From contig DYMG01000020.1 in assembly GCA_020721655.1 (NCBI GenBank), forward strand, positions 1 through 34,273: a stretch of 34,273 nucleotides of DNA. Direction: 5' to 3'. The stretch comes from Paludibacter propionicigenes. GTDB lineage: Bacteria; Bacteroidota; Bacteroidia; Bacteroidales; JAFGXI01. Position 1 is the stretch's first letter, and each line of letters begins with the position of its first letter. The notes under the pieces were generated by a model. That model searched no databases. It had not been told where the DNA came from and was given only the letters and a program-made list of their open reading frames with translations. The position numbers and the translations under genes were made by a program. Positions 33,259 to 34,273 of this stretch are shown here, one piece after another.

Positions 33259-34167
33259 ATGGGACACAAAAACATAATACCTAATTTTCTAAAAAAAGGC
33301 GATACAATAGGTATTGTGGCAATTGCTGGTAAAACAAACGAAACACATTTGGCAAATGCTATTTCTGTATTCGAAAATTGGGGTTTGAAAATTTTAGTTG
33401 GAAACCATATTTTCGACAATTTCAATCAATTTTCTGCTACAGATGAAAATAGAAGTAAAGATTTAAATTCAATGATTCATAATGCTTATGTTAAAGCAAT
33501 TATAAGCCTTAGAGGTGGTTATGGAACATCAAAAATTTTAGATTTAATCGATTTAAAATCATTAAAAGAATCGAAAAAATGGGTTATTGGATTTAGCGAT
33601 ATAACTGCTTTGCACTTGGCTCTTAACAATATTGGAATTTGTTCGTTACACGCAACAATGCCTACTAATTTTAACTCAACACACGTAATTTCATTAGAAA
33701 GTTTAAAAAATTCGCTTTTTGGTGTTTTAAATAAATACGAGGTAGAAATAAACTCGCTAAATGTTTTAGGTAAAGTTAGAGGCGAAATAGTAGGTGGTAA
33801 TTTATCGCTAATATATAGCTTAAATTCAACTAAATACGAAATAAATTGCAACAATAAAATATTGTTTATTGAAGATTTAAACGAACAACTTTATCACTTA
33901 GACAGAATGATGTTGAATTTAAAATTATCGGGTAAATTGGCTAAAATAAAAGGTTTGGTAGTAGGGGGTATGAGCAATATGAAAGATAGTGAAACTAATT
34001 TTGGAAAAACTGCTTATGAAATTATTTACGATTATGTAAAAGAATATAAATACCCTGTTTTATTTAATTTCCCCGCAGGACATATAGAAAAAAATTTCGC
34101 TTTAGTTATTGGTAGTGAGGTTGTTTTAACTGTTAATAAAAGTAATAGTTTATTAGAATTTGTGTAG
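33259..34167 (+). CDS. ldcA: Muramoyltetrapeptide (LD-) carboxypeptidase, S66 family
   Basis: LdcA removes the terminal D-Ala from tetrapeptides in cytosolic murein recycling. The 302 residues have no signal. The nucleophile Ser113 is in GFSDITALH, the catalytic Glu in FIEDLNEQLYHLDRM, and the His in FPAGHIEKN. ISLRGGYGTSKILDLID is the other S66 hallmark. It lies 7 bases after arcA, hence the same operon, and ends with TAG directly abutting the stop of a convergent minus-strand gene. Some S66 proteins are MccF-type resistance factors; the length and lone cytosolic form fit LdcA better. Confidence 0.93.
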   Translation: MGHKNIIPNFLKKGDTIGIVAIAGKTNETHLANAISVFENWGLKILVGNHIFDNFNQFSATDENRSKDLNSMIHNAYVKAIISLRGGYGTSKILDLIDLKSLKESKKWVIGFSDITALHLALNNIGICSLHATMPTNFNSTHVISLESLKNSLFGVLNKYEVEINSLNVLGKVRGEIVGGNLSLIYSLNSTKYEINCNNKILFIEDLNEQLYHLDRMMLNLKLSGKLAKIKGLVVGGMSNMKDSETNFGKTAYEIIYDYVKEYKYPVLFNFPAGHIEKNFALVIGSEVVLTVNKSNSLLEFV

Positions 34168-34273
34168 TTAATTTGTTATTTGCATTTGATAATCCATATA
34201 TAATTTATTAGCTAAATGTTTAGCAATAATGTATTCAGATTTATTTTTTTCCATATCTAAGTTAAAAACATAA
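34168..34273 (-). CDS. C-terminal end of an unidentified gene
   Basis: The minus strand is open from the window edge to TAA at 34170-34168, giving 34 residues ending YMDYQMQITN. It includes the Lys/Asn-rich MEKNKSEYIIAKHLANK. The stop directly abuts that of ldcA (convergent, no gap). The fragment is too short to name. It is coding by its codon-like open frame and placement only. Confidence 0.45.
   Translation of the reverse strand, partial: YVFNLDMEKNKSEYIIAKHLANKLYMDYQMQITN

Noticed and set aside
33259-34167. MccF-type microcin C resistance protein
   Set aside because: S66 proteins include MccF, but length and context (arcA neighbour, no microcin genes) fit LdcA better.

Overview
The window is chromosomal DNA from a very AT-rich member of the Bacteroidota. 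The evidence is a GldH lipoprotein, an S46 dipeptidyl-peptidase, the rsfS-ftsH order, RicT followed by gldH, A-rich leaders in place of Shine-Dalgarno sequences, and repeated -7 promoter boxes of the form TAnnTTTG. A long single-chain pyruvate:ferredoxin oxidoreductase suggests anaerobic or fermentative metabolism. All boundaries and functions are read by eye; no search was run.

Layout. 1-1142 (minus) is the 5' part of metK, preceded by a leader that matches the SAM-II riboswitch. 1468-5198 (plus) is an operon of rsfS, ftsH, a LUD-domain protein and a LysE-type exporter. It overlaps tail to tail with an EgtD-like methyltransferase (5169-6116, minus) whose substrate residues are altered. Then come PFOR (6343-9885) with a strong terminator, the c-di-AMP synthase cdaA, an unrecognised membrane protein and a tandem pair of FKBP-type prolyl isomerases ending in a terminator. 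Next is a PafA-like alkaline-phosphatase homologue that has lost most catalytic residues. guaB, two SurA/parvulin-type proteins, a related lipoprotein and a MoxR ATPase follow (15297-22002). clpS, a short NfeD and the flotillin-like FloA fill 22268-24036.

On the minus strand, ricT-gldH-trmB form a compact operon (26589-24081). tRNA-Ser(GGA) and a TPR/SpoIIE-phosphatase sensor protein lie divergently on the plus strand. A 66-residue protein and a DPP11-like S46 peptidase (minus) are followed by arginine deiminase and an LD-carboxypeptidase (plus). The last 106 bases hold the 3' end of an unidentified minus-strand gene.

The genes are mostly housekeeping: SAM synthesis, ribosome hibernation, membrane proteolysis, pyruvate oxidation, c-di-AMP and GMP synthesis, and envelope protein folding. 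The points most worth a second look are the PafA-like pseudo-phosphatase, the EgtD-like enzyme with both key histidine-binding residues replaced by Gly, a 152-bp intergenic repeat present twice at 97% identity with transitions only, the SAM-II leader with a competing hairpin, and a terminator whose T-run ends two bases before a start codon. No complete mobile element, CRISPR array, phage or defence system was seen.
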